Origin: Opitutaceae bacterium
Lineage (GTDB): Bacteria; Verrucomicrobiota; Verrucomicrobiae; Opitutales; Opitutaceae
Direction: 5' to 3'
DNA length: 12,861 nucleotides
Assembly: GCA_031266495.1 (NCBI GenBank)
Contig: JAISAX010000580.1
Location: 1-12,861, forward strand
In this document: one piece after another, positions 1 to 7,697 of the stretch
Numbering within the stretch: position 1 is the first letter of the stretch
How the letters are laid out: every line of letters begins with the position of its first letter
Made by a program: the position numbers and the translations under genes
The notes under the pieces: model-generated
Databases searched by the model: none
The model's input: the letters and a program-made list of their open reading frames with translations, nothing else
What the model was told of the DNA's origin: nothing

Positions 1-12
1 TCCACCATTTTC

Positions 13-38
13 AGCCTCCGGAAAACCGGCGGCTTTTT
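13..38 (+). terminator. Rho-independent terminator of a gene upstream of the window
   Basis: AGCC (13-16) pairs with GGCT (31-34), and CCGG (18-21) pairs with CCGG (26-29) around an AAAA loop, with one T/C mismatch between the two stem blocks. The stem runs directly into five T (34-38). This is a textbook intrinsic terminator for rightward transcription. It suggests that a gene ends left of the window and that rodA is not simply its read-through partner. Confidence 0.7.
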
Positions 39-238
39 GTTGCCGGCAAAGGCCCTGTGTTTTCCAACCGGCATGCCGGCTCCCCGCCCCCCCCCCCCCC
101 CCCTGCTCCTGCGCCGGTAGTTGTGCGGGCTGCCTTCCCTTTTCTCATCCGCCGGCGTCACCACCCTTGCCGGGAACGGCGAAACCCGTTTGTTCCTGTT
201 GTTTTCTTCCTGTGAACCTGACCCGGCCAGCCGAGTGG
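39..238. other. Intergenic leader region upstream of rodA with C17 tract
   Basis: About 200 bases lie between the terminator and the rodA ATG. They hold two perfect palindromes, TTGCCGGCAA (40-49) and CCGGCATGCCGG (68-79), and an uninterrupted run of 17 C (87-103). I could not pick out a convincing -35/-10 pair. A proline-rich frame is open from 3 to 215, but it crosses the terminator and has no recognisable domain, so it is not called a gene. Confidence 0.5.
87..103 (+). repeat. Poly-C homopolymer (17 C)
   Basis: Seventeen consecutive C, preceded by CCCCG. It lies 135 bases upstream of the rodA ATG, with the C strand as the mRNA-sense strand of rodA. It is one of a series of C/G runs found at gene boundaries in this window. 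Its exact length may be uncertain, because homopolymers are error-prone in sequencing and in replication. Confidence 0.85.
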
Positions 239-1456
239 ATGAGCGTCTTCAAGGTCACCACGCGCGAGCGCTGGGACTGGTGGACCCCCTGCGCCCTCGT
301 CCTGCTCAGCGCCATCGGCGTCGCCTTTATCTACAGCGCCCAGTATTCCACCCCGCTCTCCAACTGGAAAAACCAGATCGTATGGCTCGTCGCCGGTGTC
401 GGGGTTTACACGGCCATCTCGCTCATCGATTACCGGTTCTGGATGGGCGTGGCCCACTGGTTCTACCTCGCCAGCCTCCTCCCGCTTGTCCTCGTGCTCA
501 TCCCGGGCATCGGCCAGGAACGCTTCGGCGCCCAGCGCTGGATCGACCTCGGGTTTTTTTCTCTCCAACCCTCCGAACCCGCCAAACCCGCCGCTCTCCT
601 CATCACGGCCAGCATCCTCGCGCGCTCGCAAATCGGCACCCTCCGCGAATCTTTGAACACACTTGGCAAGTTGGCGCTTGCTGTCGGATTGCCCATATTA
701 CTTATCCTACAACAACCCGACCTCAAATCCGCTATCGTTCTCCCGCCTATGGTATTCTCCATGCTCTACGTCTCCCGGCTCTCGACCCGCTTCTTCCTGG
801 TGGTGCTGGGCGCGTTTGCCGTCGTGGTGGCGGCAGTGGCGTGGGACGCGTGCGGCTACATCCGGTTCATGGACGAGAACGGCCTGTCCTACAACAACCG
901 CAAAACCAGCAACCTCCGCTACGAAGACCACACCTGGTTCCCGCTGCACGATTACCAGCGCAACCGCATCGTGGCCTTTGTCGTGCCCGAAAAAATCGAT
1001 CCGCAAGGCACGGGCATCAGCTGGAACCCGCGCCAGGCGCTCATCTCCGCCGGCTCGGGAGGACTGTTCGGCAAAGGCTGGACCAGGGGCACGCAAGCCC
1101 AGCTCGGCTACCTGCCCCGCGCGGTCGCGCACAACGATTTTATCGCCTCGGTCATCGCCGAGGAAGAAGGATTTCTGGGAAGCCTCACGGTTCTCGGCCT
1201 GTTTGCAGTGGTGTTGTTCAACGGCATACGCATCGCCGTCCTCGCAAGGGACCGCATGGGATCGCTCATCGCCATCGGCGTGACAGTCCTGTTCGCGGTG
1301 CACGTGTTTGTGAACATCGCCATGACCATCGGGCTGGTGCCCATCACGGGCATACCACTTCCCTTTATCAGCTACGGTGGTTCCTTTGTGCTCAGTTGCT
1401 GTTTGCTGCAAGGACTGGTCCAGAGCGTCTATCGTTTCAGAAAGGATTTTGCGTGA
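239..1456 (+). CDS. rodA: Peptidoglycan glycosyltransferase RodA (SEDS family)
   Basis: SEDS-family integral membrane glycosyltransferase that polymerises lipid II during side-wall elongation, working with a class B PBP and the Mre proteins. Seen: many hydrophobic helices; the family signature GAQRWIDLG followed by LQPSEPAKPA; the YQxxRIxxFxxPExxDPxGxG periplasmic stretch; SAGSGGLFGKGWTRGTQ; and DFIASVIAEEEGFLG, whose Asp (residue 300) matches the conserved catalytic Asp of SEDS enzymes. The ATG at 239 gives 405 residues starting MSVFKVTTRERWDWW, close to the usual 370-420. A TTG at 167 would add 24 residues (Cys/Pro-rich) unlike RodA N-termini, so I prefer 239. A charged insertion (roughly residues 219-240, including RFMDENG and NNRKTSN) precedes the conserved DYQ motif. 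There is no clear Shine-Dalgarno. rng follows after 102 bp in the same direction. Confidence 0.93.
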   Translation: MSVFKVTTRERWDWWTPCALVLLSAIGVAFIYSAQYSTPLSNWKNQIVWLVAGVGVYTAISLIDYRFWMGVAHWFYLASLLPLVLVLIPGIGQERFGAQRWIDLGFFSLQPSEPAKPAALLITASILARSQIGTLRESLNTLGKLALAVGLPILLILQQPDLKSAIVLPPMVFSMLYVSRLSTRFFLVVLGAFAVVVAAVAWDACGYIRFMDENGLSYNNRKTSNLRYEDHTWFPLHDYQRNRIVAFVVPEKIDPQGTGISWNPRQALISAGSGGLFGKGWTRGTQAQLGYLPRAVAHNDFIASVIAEEEGFLGSLTVLGLFAVVLFNGIRIAVLARDRMGSLIAIGVTVLFAVHVFVNIAMTIGLVPITGIPLPFISYGGSFVLSCCLLQGLVQSVYRFRKDFA

Positions 1457-1558
1457 AAGCAGACCTTTCCAACGACCACGACCTCGCGACCAGGATTTCC
1501 TGCGCCGCCACTTCCGCACATCGGGGCTCCCATAAACCCGCAGAAACACACACCCGAC

Positions 1559-3376
1559 ATGAGCGACCAACCACAACGCCCGTCAGACAACGACGGACCC
1601 ATTGACGACATCAACGCCGCCGACCCCGTATCGGCCTCCACCTCCGCACCCGATCAGCCGACTCGCGAACCCACTCTCGACGAACAGCTCACGCAACCGC
1701 CCGTCCAGCAGGAAGACGAAGCCGTTGACCGTAACGACCTGAAAGCCGGCGCCCGGGAACGTTCCCGCCAGCGTCCCCTGCTCCAGAAAATCCTCTCGGT
1801 TTTCAAAAAGGAAAAAACCTCCTACCGCGAACTCATCATCAATTCCGAGCCGCTCGAAAAACGCGTCGCCCTCCTCATCGACGGCGTCCTCGAGAAATTC
1901 GAGATCGAGCGCTCCAATGCCGACCGCATGGTCGGCGGCATCTACAAAGGCCGCATCAAGAACCTCGATCCCGGCCTCAAGGCCGCGTTCGTCGACATCG
2001 GCTACACCAAAAACGCCTTCCTCCATTACTGGGACATGCTCCCCGCCGCCGCCGATTCCTCCGTGGAAATCGTCCGCGTGAACAAGAAGAAAAACGCCGC
2101 CCCGCGCCCCGGCCCCGCCGAGCCCACCGTCAAGGACATCCCCGGCCTGTATCCGCCCGGCTCCGACATCATCATCCAGGTCACCAAGGGCCCCATCGGC
2201 ACCAAGGGCCCGCGCACCACGACCAACCTCTCGCTGCCCGGCCGCTACCTCGTACTCATGCCCTTCAGCGACCAGTGCGGCATCTCCCGGAAGATCGAGG
2301 ACAGCAAGGAACGCCAGCGCCTCAAGCACCTCGTCAACGAACTCACCATCCCCGAAGGCATGAGCGTGATCGTGCGCACCGCCGGCGAAGGGAAAAAACC
2401 CCGCTACTTCGTCCGCGACCTGCACCTCCTCCTCAAGACCTGGGCCGAAATCCAGCAAAAACTGCAAAACGAGCGCGCCCCCGCCTGCCTCTACCAGGAG
2501 CCCGACATCGTCGAGCGCACCGTCCGCGATTTCCTCACCGAGGAAGTGGACCGCGTGCTCATCGACAACACCGAGGACCACGCCCGCTGCCAGGCCGCCG
2601 TCGCGCAAATCTCCGCCCGCTCGAAAAACAAGATCGCCCTCTACAAGGACAACATCCCGATCTTCGAACGCTTCAACATCGAGCGCCAGATCGAGCAAAC
2701 CTTCCAGCGCAAGGTCTCGCTCCCCAGCGGCGGCGAGATCATCATCGACGAAACCGAGGCCCTCATCGCCATCGACGTCAACACCGGCTCCCACAAAAAC
2801 AAGGGCGGCGACGAAAAAAACATCATTTATTCCGTCAACCTCGAAGCCGCCGCCGAGATCGCCCGCCAGATCCGCCTGCGCAACCTCGGTGGCCTCATCA
2901 TCTGCGACTTCATCGACATGAAGGAACGCCGCCACCGCAACGGCGTTTACGAAAAACTCTGCGAAGCCATGTCGCGCGACCGTGCCAAAACGCACATCCT
3001 GCCCATCTCGCAACTCGGCATCCTGCAAATGACGCGCCAGCGCCAGCAGGAATCGCTCACCAGCAACATGTATGTGGATTGCCCCTACTGCCGCGGCCGC
3101 GGCATCGTGAAAAGCGCCACCACCATGAGCGTCGAACTGCAACGCAAGCTCTCCTCGATCGTGCGCCGCCTCACCGCGCGCAACGACGGCAAGACCTACT
3201 CGCTGCGCGTGATGGTGCACCCCGGCATCCTCGACCGCCTCCGCAGCGAGGACGCCGAACTGCTCGTGCGCATGGAGCGCGAATACGGCGTGAAACTCAC
3301 CTTCCGCGCCGATCCCGGCTACCACGTCGAGAACTTCAAGATCGTCAACACCGCCACCGGCGAGGAATACCGCTAA
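1559..3376 (+). CDS. rng: Ribonuclease G/E family endoribonuclease
   Basis: Single-strand-specific endoribonuclease of the RNase E/G family, acting in rRNA maturation and mRNA decay. Seen in 605 residues: a hydrophilic, Pro/Asp/Gln-rich N-terminal extension (1-85); an S1-like RNA-binding region (about 100-205, including [12 protein letters not shown] and [14 protein letters not shown]) with a basic, Pro-rich insert near 178-195; then the catalytic DNase I-like part. Metal-binding Asp are D406 in AIDVNTG and D450 in CDFIDMK, spaced as in E. coli RNase E within one residue. The Zn-link CPYCRGRG supplies C508 and C511. The protein is longer than E. coli RNase G (489) and lacks the long scaffold tail of RNase E, so rng is the better name. 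The ATG start has no Shine-Dalgarno; the 102-nt leader is C/A-rich. It is likely cotranscribed with rodA. Confidence 0.93.
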   Translation: MSDQPQRPSDNDGPIDDINAADPVSASTSAPDQPTREPTLDEQLTQPPVQQEDEAVDRNDLKAGARERSRQRPLLQKILSVFKKEKTSYRELIINSEPLEKRVALLIDGVLEKFEIERSNADRMVGGIYKGRIKNLDPGLKAAFVDIGYTKNAFLHYWDMLPAAADSSVEIVRVNKKKNAAPRPGPAEPTVKDIPGLYPPGSDIIIQVTKGPIGTKGPRTTTNLSLPGRYLVLMPFSDQCGISRKIEDSKERQRLKHLVNELTIPEGMSVIVRTAGEGKKPRYFVRDLHLLLKTWAEIQQKLQNERAPACLYQEPDIVERTVRDFLTEEVDRVLIDNTEDHARCQAAVAQISARSKNKIALYKDNIPIFERFNIERQIEQTFQRKVSLPSGGEIIIDETEALIAIDVNTGSHKNKGGDEKNIIYSVNLEAAAEIARQIRLRNLGGLIICDFIDMKERRHRNGVYEKLCEAMSRDRAKTHILPISQLGILQMTRQRQQESLTSNMYVDCPYCRGRGIVKSATTMSVELQRKLSSIVRRLTARNDGKTYSLRVMVHPGILDRLRSEDAELLVRMEREYGVKLTFRADPGYHVENFKIVNTATGEEYR

Positions 3377-3380
3377 GCCG

Positions 3381-3485
3381 TCCCCCTCCCCTCCTCCCCC
3401 CCCGCCGCCGCTGCCCGGGCCATGCGACACCGTGCATCTACCCGGCGAGGCGGGCAGGGCGGGGGGGGGGGGAGGGGAGGGGAGA
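3381..3485. terminator. Large imperfect C-rich/G-rich hairpin between convergent rng and fic
   Basis: The left arm (3381-3417, pyrimidine-rich, with C8 at 3396-3403) is complementary to the right arm (3451-3485, purine-rich, with G12 at 3461-3472). CTGCCCG (3411-3417) pairs perfectly with CGGGCAG (3451-3457), leaving a 33-nt loop. Outwards the pairing continues through the C8/G12 block and the matching CCCCT/AGGGG blocks with a few bulges, giving about 30 pairs. It begins five bases after the rng stop and lies beyond the end of fic. A bidirectional transcription barrier is the natural reading. There is no U-run, so it would not be a classical intrinsic terminator. Confidence 0.6.
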
Positions 3486-3498
3486 CTTTCAGTGAACC

Positions 3499-3517
3499 AA
3501 AACCCGGTTTTCACCGG
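3499..3517 (-). terminator. Short GNRA-loop terminator downstream of fic
   Basis: On the minus strand, CCGGT and ACCGG form a perfect 5-bp stem closed by a GAAA tetraloop (3504-3517), followed by G and TTTT (3503-3499). It starts 11 bases after the fic stop. The stem is short, so termination may be partial; the large hairpin beyond it could act as back-up. Confidence 0.5.
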
Positions 3518-3528
3518 AAAATGATTTT

Positions 3529-4725
3529 TCACCGGGACAGGAATGGATACACGCGGCTCTTGGGCATTTCCCTGGTTTTCCGAAAAAACTCCGTCTCGGT
3601 GATTTGCGTAGGCCAGTCGAGATTGATTTTTACGGCAAGCGGAGCCTCGCTGTCTTCTCCTTCCACAAGCAATGCCCTCAGGCGGATGAGATAGTTCAAA
3701 TCACGCGCCAGGGCTTTCCGGAAATTTTTTACCTGATACAGGTGTCGTGCATGAACGAATACATCCTCCAGCGGGAGTTTTTCCTTTTCCAGAAAAAGAT
3801 TGAGCAACTGGCCGTGGCGTTCGGAGAGGACGCGTTTGCGCCTGGACTGGAGGCGGCCAAACAAGTCGGCCACCGTATTCCGGTAGAGCGCTTGTGAAAC
3901 ATGCCTGCGGATTTCGTCAAAAAGCCGGCGGCACTGCGTGGCGATTCCCTTGAGCGCAAACTTGAGGAATGCCGTCAGGTCGTGACCATTCATCCGGGTC
4001 TGGTTGAGCGCGTCGAGATACGAGGTTTTTTCTTCGTAATAATAATTGGACATCGCGATGAAGAGCGTGTCGCGCAGTCCGGTTTTGCGAAGCATGATGG
4101 CCTCAAGCGCGCGGGCAGTGCGTCCGTTGCCGTCGAGAAACGGGTGCATTGCCGCGAAGTGATAATGCAACGCGAGCGCCTGAATGAGCGGATCGTGTTC
4201 GCGAAATGGGCCGCGAACGGCTTCGGCAAGCCCGCGGATGGCGGCGACACAGGCATCCCCGCCTTCCACGCCGCGGTGCCGGGGCGCTCCGAAAGTCGCG
4301 TTTTCGTCGCGCTTGCGGAAATTACCAGGACGGCAGTGGTCGTCATCGCATCCGGTCACAAGCCTGCGATGGACCTCGCGTATCAGATTTTCATCTACAG
4401 GGTGATCGGGAGGCAATGTGGCGATCCAGCGGTACGTGGCGACGGCGGTGGCGGCCTGGCGTTGGGAACGCGTTTCAAGCTGCCGGGGCGTTTCGGACAT
4501 GGCGCGCTCGAGTTCTTTTTCGGTGAATTCGGCTCCCTCGATGCGCGATGTGCCGGCGACTTCCCGCTTCAGTTGCACACGCTGCAATTTGTCGGCCCAG
4601 CTTCGCTGGCAGGGGATTTGTTTAAGCGCGAGCATGGTGGCTCTGGCTTCGGTCAGCTCTTCGATGAGGGCAAGGCGATCGTAATGAATCCAGTCTCGCG
4701 GCGGCTCGTAACGGATGATTTCCAC
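3529..4725 (-). CDS. Fic family protein (probable AMP transferase, class II, self-inhibited)
   Basis: Fic-domain enzyme, probably transferring AMP (or another nucleotide part) to Ser/Thr/Tyr hydroxyls of a target protein; the target is unknown. Seen in 398 residues: a Fic N-terminal region with the inhibitory motif TSRIEG (59-64, E63), matching (S/T)xxxE(G/N) of class II Fic proteins in which the inhibitory helix is on the same chain; and the core motif HPFLDGNGRTAR (194-205) with catalytic H194, the metal-binding acidic residue and both Arg. The C-terminal third contains a basic, helix-rich region (RRKRVLSERHGQ onward) that could be a winged-helix, as in related Fic proteins. The start is GTG at 4725: an in-frame stop lies a few codons upstream with no ATG between. 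No separate antitoxin gene is seen, which fits the class. It is transcribed towards rng. Confidence 0.88.
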   Translation of the reverse strand: MEIIRYEPPRDWIHYDRLALIEELTEARATMLALKQIPCQRSWADKLQRVQLKREVAGTSRIEGAEFTEKELERAMSETPRQLETRSQRQAATAVATYRWIATLPPDHPVDENLIREVHRRLVTGCDDDHCRPGNFRKRDENATFGAPRHRGVEGGDACVAAIRGLAEAVRGPFREHDPLIQALALHYHFAAMHPFLDGNGRTARALEAIMLRKTGLRDTLFIAMSNYYYEEKTSYLDALNQTRMNGHDLTAFLKFALKGIATQCRRLFDEIRRHVSQALYRNTVADLFGRLQSRRKRVLSERHGQLLNLFLEKEKLPLEDVFVHARHLYQVKNFRKALARDLNYLIRLRALLVEGEDSEAPLAVKINLDWPTQITETEFFRKTREMPKSRVYPFLSR

Positions 4726-4878
4726 ATCCGCATCAAATCCCGGTTCATTTCCGCATCAAGTCGAAATTCCATGAAACGGAACCTGTTTTATACAAAAATA
4801 TTACAAAATAATTCTGCGCGATCCACATTTGTTCGTTTTCCATTTCATTTCTCATTTCGTTTCCGCGCCTGTTTCCGT
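4726..4878 (-). promoter_or_regulatory. AT-rich fic upstream region with candidate -10 and direct repeats
   Basis: This 153-bp gap is the most AT-rich patch in the left half. On the minus strand a TATAAA (4792-4787) could be a -10 element, but no good -35 is seen. Two direct copies of TTGATGCGGA (minus strand, at 4759-4750 and 4736-4727) flank the space just before the GTG start, 23 bp apart, and could be a binding site for an autoregulator or chance. No convincing terminator for the symporter gene was found here. Confidence 0.35.
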
Positions 4879-6873
4879 TCATGTTGATTTGTGCGCCTGA
4901 CCGTCATCGTCATCCCGGGCGTTGCGCTGCTTTTCACGGAGCAGGCGGACGAGGGCAAAAAGATCCCTGGTCCCCCCCCACAGAAACCAGATGATGGTCC
5001 CTGTGCCGACCACCGCGCTGAGGAGGATGACGAACAGCCAGTAGCCGGCCCATGTGCCTTTGCCGAACCCGATGGTGAGGCCAAACGCGGTGCCGAGGAC
5101 AAACAGCAGCGTCCAGAAACCGGTCCAGCCCAGCTTGAAAAAATAGATGATGTTGTCGCCGCGCGTGAAGCTGCCGGTAAAACCGAGCACGCGTTTCCAG
5201 CGAGGCAAACCGCCGGTTGCGGATTGCGGGGCGGCGGCGGAATTGGCGGGAGCGTCCCCGGCGACGGCGTATGGACCGCGATGCAGGATGCGGTCGAGGT
5301 TGGCGGGAGTGCGGCAGGTGAGAAGCGAGACGAGCACGTACCCGGCGATGCTTGCCCCGCAGGAAATCATGGCCAGCCAGGCGCCGTTGACCGGAAACTT
5401 CGGGGCAAGCGCGACAAACGCCGGCACGTGCGGCCAGGCCGCCTGTAACGAGATTCCTGTGACAGCAATGCCGCAGCCGGCGATCATCGCCGTGCAAGCC
5501 CCCGCCGTGGTGCCGCGTTTCCAGTAAAGCCCGCCAATGATCACGGCTCCCGATCCGCCGAGATAAATCGTGCCGGTGAGCAGGAAATACATGAAGAGGT
5601 AATCGCGGAGCGGGAAAAACGCGCTCCAGCAAAATGCAAACACCGCGACAAACACGATCGAGGCGCGCAACAAAAACAGGTGGGCGCGTTGCGAGAGTGG
5701 CGGTTTGCCGTGACGGAAGGGCAGCACGACGTCCTGCACGAAGATCGATCCCCACGAGTGCAGGCAGGAGTCGTCGGTGGCGACCGCGGCCATGGCCATC
5801 GCGGCGGCAAGCAGTCCGGTTATTCCCGCAGGCAGCAGCGCGACGAGCGTGACGGGGACGGTCATTTGCGTGGCGGTTTGCGCGTCGTCGATCCGGGCGA
5901 GCGCGGTTTGCGCGGTTTGCCGGACCGATTCGTAACCGGCGTGATGCAGCACGACCCAGGCGGCGATGGGCAGCACCATGAGCATCAGGTAGGTGACGCC
6001 GTTGCGCCATTCGGCGAGCACGCGGGCCATCTTGGCCTCATGCGGAGTGCGCGCGGAGGCGTTGTATCCGGAAGTCCCCTGCCAGCCGAGGCAGTTGTAA
6101 AATGCCTTGAAGGCGAAAATCGCAAAAAACCAGAAATTGAAGTCGCTGATTTCCGACTGGTCGAAGGGATCGAGCAGCGACTTGCCTGGCACGGTGGCCG
6201 ACAGGGCTTCCACGGTGTGGCCCCAGCCGACCTTGTAAAACACCACGCCCATCAGTATCAGGAAAACGATGTTCATGAACTGTGCCTGGAAAAAATCCGT
6301 GACCATCACCGCCACCATGCCGCCGGCGAAAACCAGCAGGAGCGCCATGCCGAGAAACAGCGCCATGATGACGAGCAGGGTGCGCACCTCGACGCCCGCG
6401 ATGGTGACGGTCTGCGGCAATCCGCAGAAGTGGATGAAAAAATTGGCGACGATGCCGGGAAACACGCCGTAGTTGAAAACTCCCGACACCCAGGTCAGGA
6501 TGCCGGCGAACACGCGAAAGCGGCGCGAGTAGCGCATCTCGAAAAACTGGGCCATGGTGAGCGCGCGCGTCTCGCGAAATCGGTAGGCCACCCAGCCGCT
6601 CATGGCGATGAGCATGGCAACGGGAGCGAGCATCATGCCCCACCAGCAGGCGGCGAATCCGGCCTGGTAGAATTTCTCGAAATTGGCGACAATGCTGGTG
6701 ACGCCGAATGCCGCGATGCCCTCGGAGAGCGTCAGCAGGTAACGTCCGGCGCAGCGATTGGCGGCCAGAAAATCGGAGACACTTCGGGTGTAACGGCGTA
6801 TCCATACGGCAATTACCGAGAGCGTGATGGCGGCGGCGGCAACGATGCTCCAGTCGAGGAAAGTGAGATTCAT
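4879..6873 (-). CDS. SSS-family sodium:solute symporter
   Basis: Inner-membrane Na+-coupled transporter of the solute:sodium symporter (SLC5-like) family; the substrate cannot be read from sequence, and a sugar, sugar acid or similar breakdown product is suggested only by context. Seen in 664 residues: an N-terminal helix (LDWSIVAAAAITLSVIAVW), about 13 or more hydrophobic segments in total, the loop motif GWQGTSGYNASARTPHEAKMAR near residue 270, and AAVATDDSCLHSWGSIFVQD near residue 365, at the position of the family's Na+-site helix. A soluble linker (about 530-565) is followed by two further helices and a charged tail ending DDDDGQAHKST. ATG 6873 begins a normal SSS N-terminus; extending the frame to 7455 would add about 194 low-complexity residues overlapping the pseudopilin gene. 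It has no Shine-Dalgarno and follows the pseudopilin gene by 68 bp. Confidence 0.9.
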   Translation of the reverse strand: MNLTFLDWSIVAAAAITLSVIAVWIRRYTRSVSDFLAANRCAGRYLLTLSEGIAAFGVTSIVANFEKFYQAGFAACWWGMMLAPVAMLIAMSGWVAYRFRETRALTMAQFFEMRYSRRFRVFAGILTWVSGVFNYGVFPGIVANFFIHFCGLPQTVTIAGVEVRTLLVIMALFLGMALLLVFAGGMVAVMVTDFFQAQFMNIVFLILMGVVFYKVGWGHTVEALSATVPGKSLLDPFDQSEISDFNFWFFAIFAFKAFYNCLGWQGTSGYNASARTPHEAKMARVLAEWRNGVTYLMLMVLPIAAWVVLHHAGYESVRQTAQTALARIDDAQTATQMTVPVTLVALLPAGITGLLAAAMAMAAVATDDSCLHSWGSIFVQDVVLPFRHGKPPLSQRAHLFLLRASIVFVAVFAFCWSAFFPLRDYLFMYFLLTGTIYLGGSGAVIIGGLYWKRGTTAGACTAMIAGCGIAVTGISLQAAWPHVPAFVALAPKFPVNGAWLAMISCGASIAGYVLVSLLTCRTPANLDRILHRGPYAVAGDAPANSAAAPQSATGGLPRWKRVLGFTGSFTRGDNIIYFFKLGWTGFWTLLFVLGTAFGLTIGFGKGTWAGYWLFVILLSAVVGTGTIIWFLWGGTRDLFALVRLLREKQRNARDDDDGQAHKST

Positions 6874-6882
6874 TCGGGATGT

Positions 6883-6941
6883 GAAAGGAAGGGGGGGGGG
6901 GGAGAGAAGAGGGGAAGAGGAGAAGAGGGGGGGGGGGGAGA
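6883..6941 (-). repeat. 59-nt pyrimidine-only tract (minus strand) with two C12 runs
   Basis: The plus strand is purine-only for 59 bases, with G12 at 6891-6902 and G12 at 6927-6938 separated by mixed A/G. In the minus-sense transcript this is an unbroken C/U stretch filling almost the whole gap between the pseudopilin stop and the symporter ATG. Possible roles are a Rho loading site, a recognition site for a C-rich RNA-binding protein, or a triplex/G-quadruplex-prone DNA element. Confidence 0.85.
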
Positions 6942-7658
6942 TCACTGGCCGGTCCAGAAAACATGCGTGGTTTGCGCGTCGGCTGTCGTGATTCCGGCGG
7001 TGAACTCCACTCCGGCAACGTGGCCGTCCACAAAGGCGACATTCATCTTGCCGTTGTGGCGGGCGTTGCAGGTGTCGCGGGTAAGCGCGCTCGAGTTCTT
7101 GCTGTCGGCAAAGAAGGCCGCGCGCGAGGGGGTTTTGACGAGATCGAGTTTTATGCCCCTGGTTTTCCGTTCCTCGTCCGCCGGGGGCGCCAGACAGATG
7201 TTCATGGCGTAGCTCCGGATATTGATCAGCGGCGGGATGGTTTCTTTCCTGGCAACGGGACATTCGAAGATGGTATTGGCGAGTTCCGCGGGGAGTTCCC
7301 TGGTGGCGACGACGGGTGGCGTGCCTTTGTCGATTTGCACGTAGGGCCAGAGTTGTTCCGCGAAGGTGAGTCGTTCTGTTTGTGGCGTCCTGTTGCGGTG
7401 GTCTTCGGCGTAGAGGCGGGCCGTGCCGGCGATCTGCCGCAGGTTGCTGATGCACTGGACGTTTCTGGCCGTCTCGCGCACTCGTCCGGCGGTCGGGATA
7501 ATGATGGCCGCAAGGATGCCAATGATGGCAATGACGGTGAGCAGCTCGATCAGCGTGAAGCCGCCGCGCCTGGCGCGGCTGATTTTCGATTTTCGATTCC
7601 CGATTTTCGATTGGGTGCAGATGCGCAGGCGGGATGACAGGGGCGAATTTGTATGCAT
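6942..7658 (-). CDS. Type II secretion/pseudopilin-like protein, H-X9-DG type
   Basis: Exported pilin-like protein of the large families found in Planctomycetota, Lentisphaerota and Verrucomicrobiota; exact function unknown. Seen in 238 residues: a prepilin peptidase site with G33 before F34 (GGFTLIELLTVIAIIGILAA), Glu at +5 (E38), a single N-terminal hydrophobic helix (about 34-56), then a soluble domain ending with the H-X9-DG signature RHNGKMNVAFVDGHVAGV. The leader before the cleavage site is long (33 residues) and contains a repeat-derived SKIGNRKSKIS stretch. No later ATG, GTG or TTG in frame gives a shorter leader, so 7658 is kept. It sits between the large secreted protein (39-bp gap) and the symporter (68-bp gap), probably in one operon. 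Confidence 0.87.
   Translation of the reverse strand: MHTNSPLSSRLRICTQSKIGNRKSKISRARRGGFTLIELLTVIAIIGILAAIIIPTAGRVRETARNVQCISNLRQIAGTARLYAEDHRNRTPQTERLTFAEQLWPYVQIDKGTPPVVATRELPAELANTIFECPVARKETIPPLINIRSYAMNICLAPPADEERKTRGIKLDLVKTPSRAAFFADSKNSSALTRDTCNARHNGKMNVAFVDGHVAGVEFTAGITTADAQTTHVFWTGQ
7581..7612. repeat. GATTTTC-type short tandem repeat inside the pseudopilin leader
   Basis: The plus strand shows three GATTTTCGATT-like units in a row. The minus strand encodes the basic SKIGNRKSKI stretch just before the prepilin cleavage region. It looks like a simple-sequence expansion captured within the reading frame. Confidence 0.7.
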
Positions 7659-7668
7659 GGTGAAGTAT

Positions 7669-7689
7669 GAAGGGGGGGGGGGGGAGAGG
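7669..7689 (-). repeat. Pyrimidine-only tract (minus strand) with C13 run
   Basis: Twenty-one purines on the plus strand, including G13 at 7672-7684, fill most of the 39-bp gap between the large secreted protein's stop codon and the pseudopilin ATG. In the transcript it is C-rich, like the tract before the symporter. Confidence 0.85.
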
Positions 7690-7697
7690 CGTGCGTG

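Noticed and set aside
3..215. Proline-rich open frame that might be the tail of a PBP2 gene
   Set aside because: It runs through a clean intrinsic terminator (13-38) and a C17 run, has no recognisable motif, and would overlap the rodA leader.
121..1605. 494-codon plus-strand frame overlapping rodA
   Set aside because: Arg/His/Pro-rich shadow of the C-rich rodA sequence; no hydrophobic segments or motifs.
1583..3532. 649-codon open frame antisense to rng
   Set aside because: Composition is Gly/Val/Asp-rich low complexity with no domain. The opposite strand encodes a clear RNase G/E with all catalytic residues, and high GC opens the antisense frame.
5680..7212. 510-codon plus-strand frame opposite the symporter
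   Set aside because: Highly charged, His/Gly-rich shadow; the minus strand shows clear transmembrane helices and SSS motifs.
6874..7455. N-terminal extension of the symporter frame
   Set aside because: It crosses the pyrimidine tract and overlaps the pseudopilin gene in another frame; the added residues are Arg/Gln/His-rich, and a natural SSS N-terminus begins at 6873.
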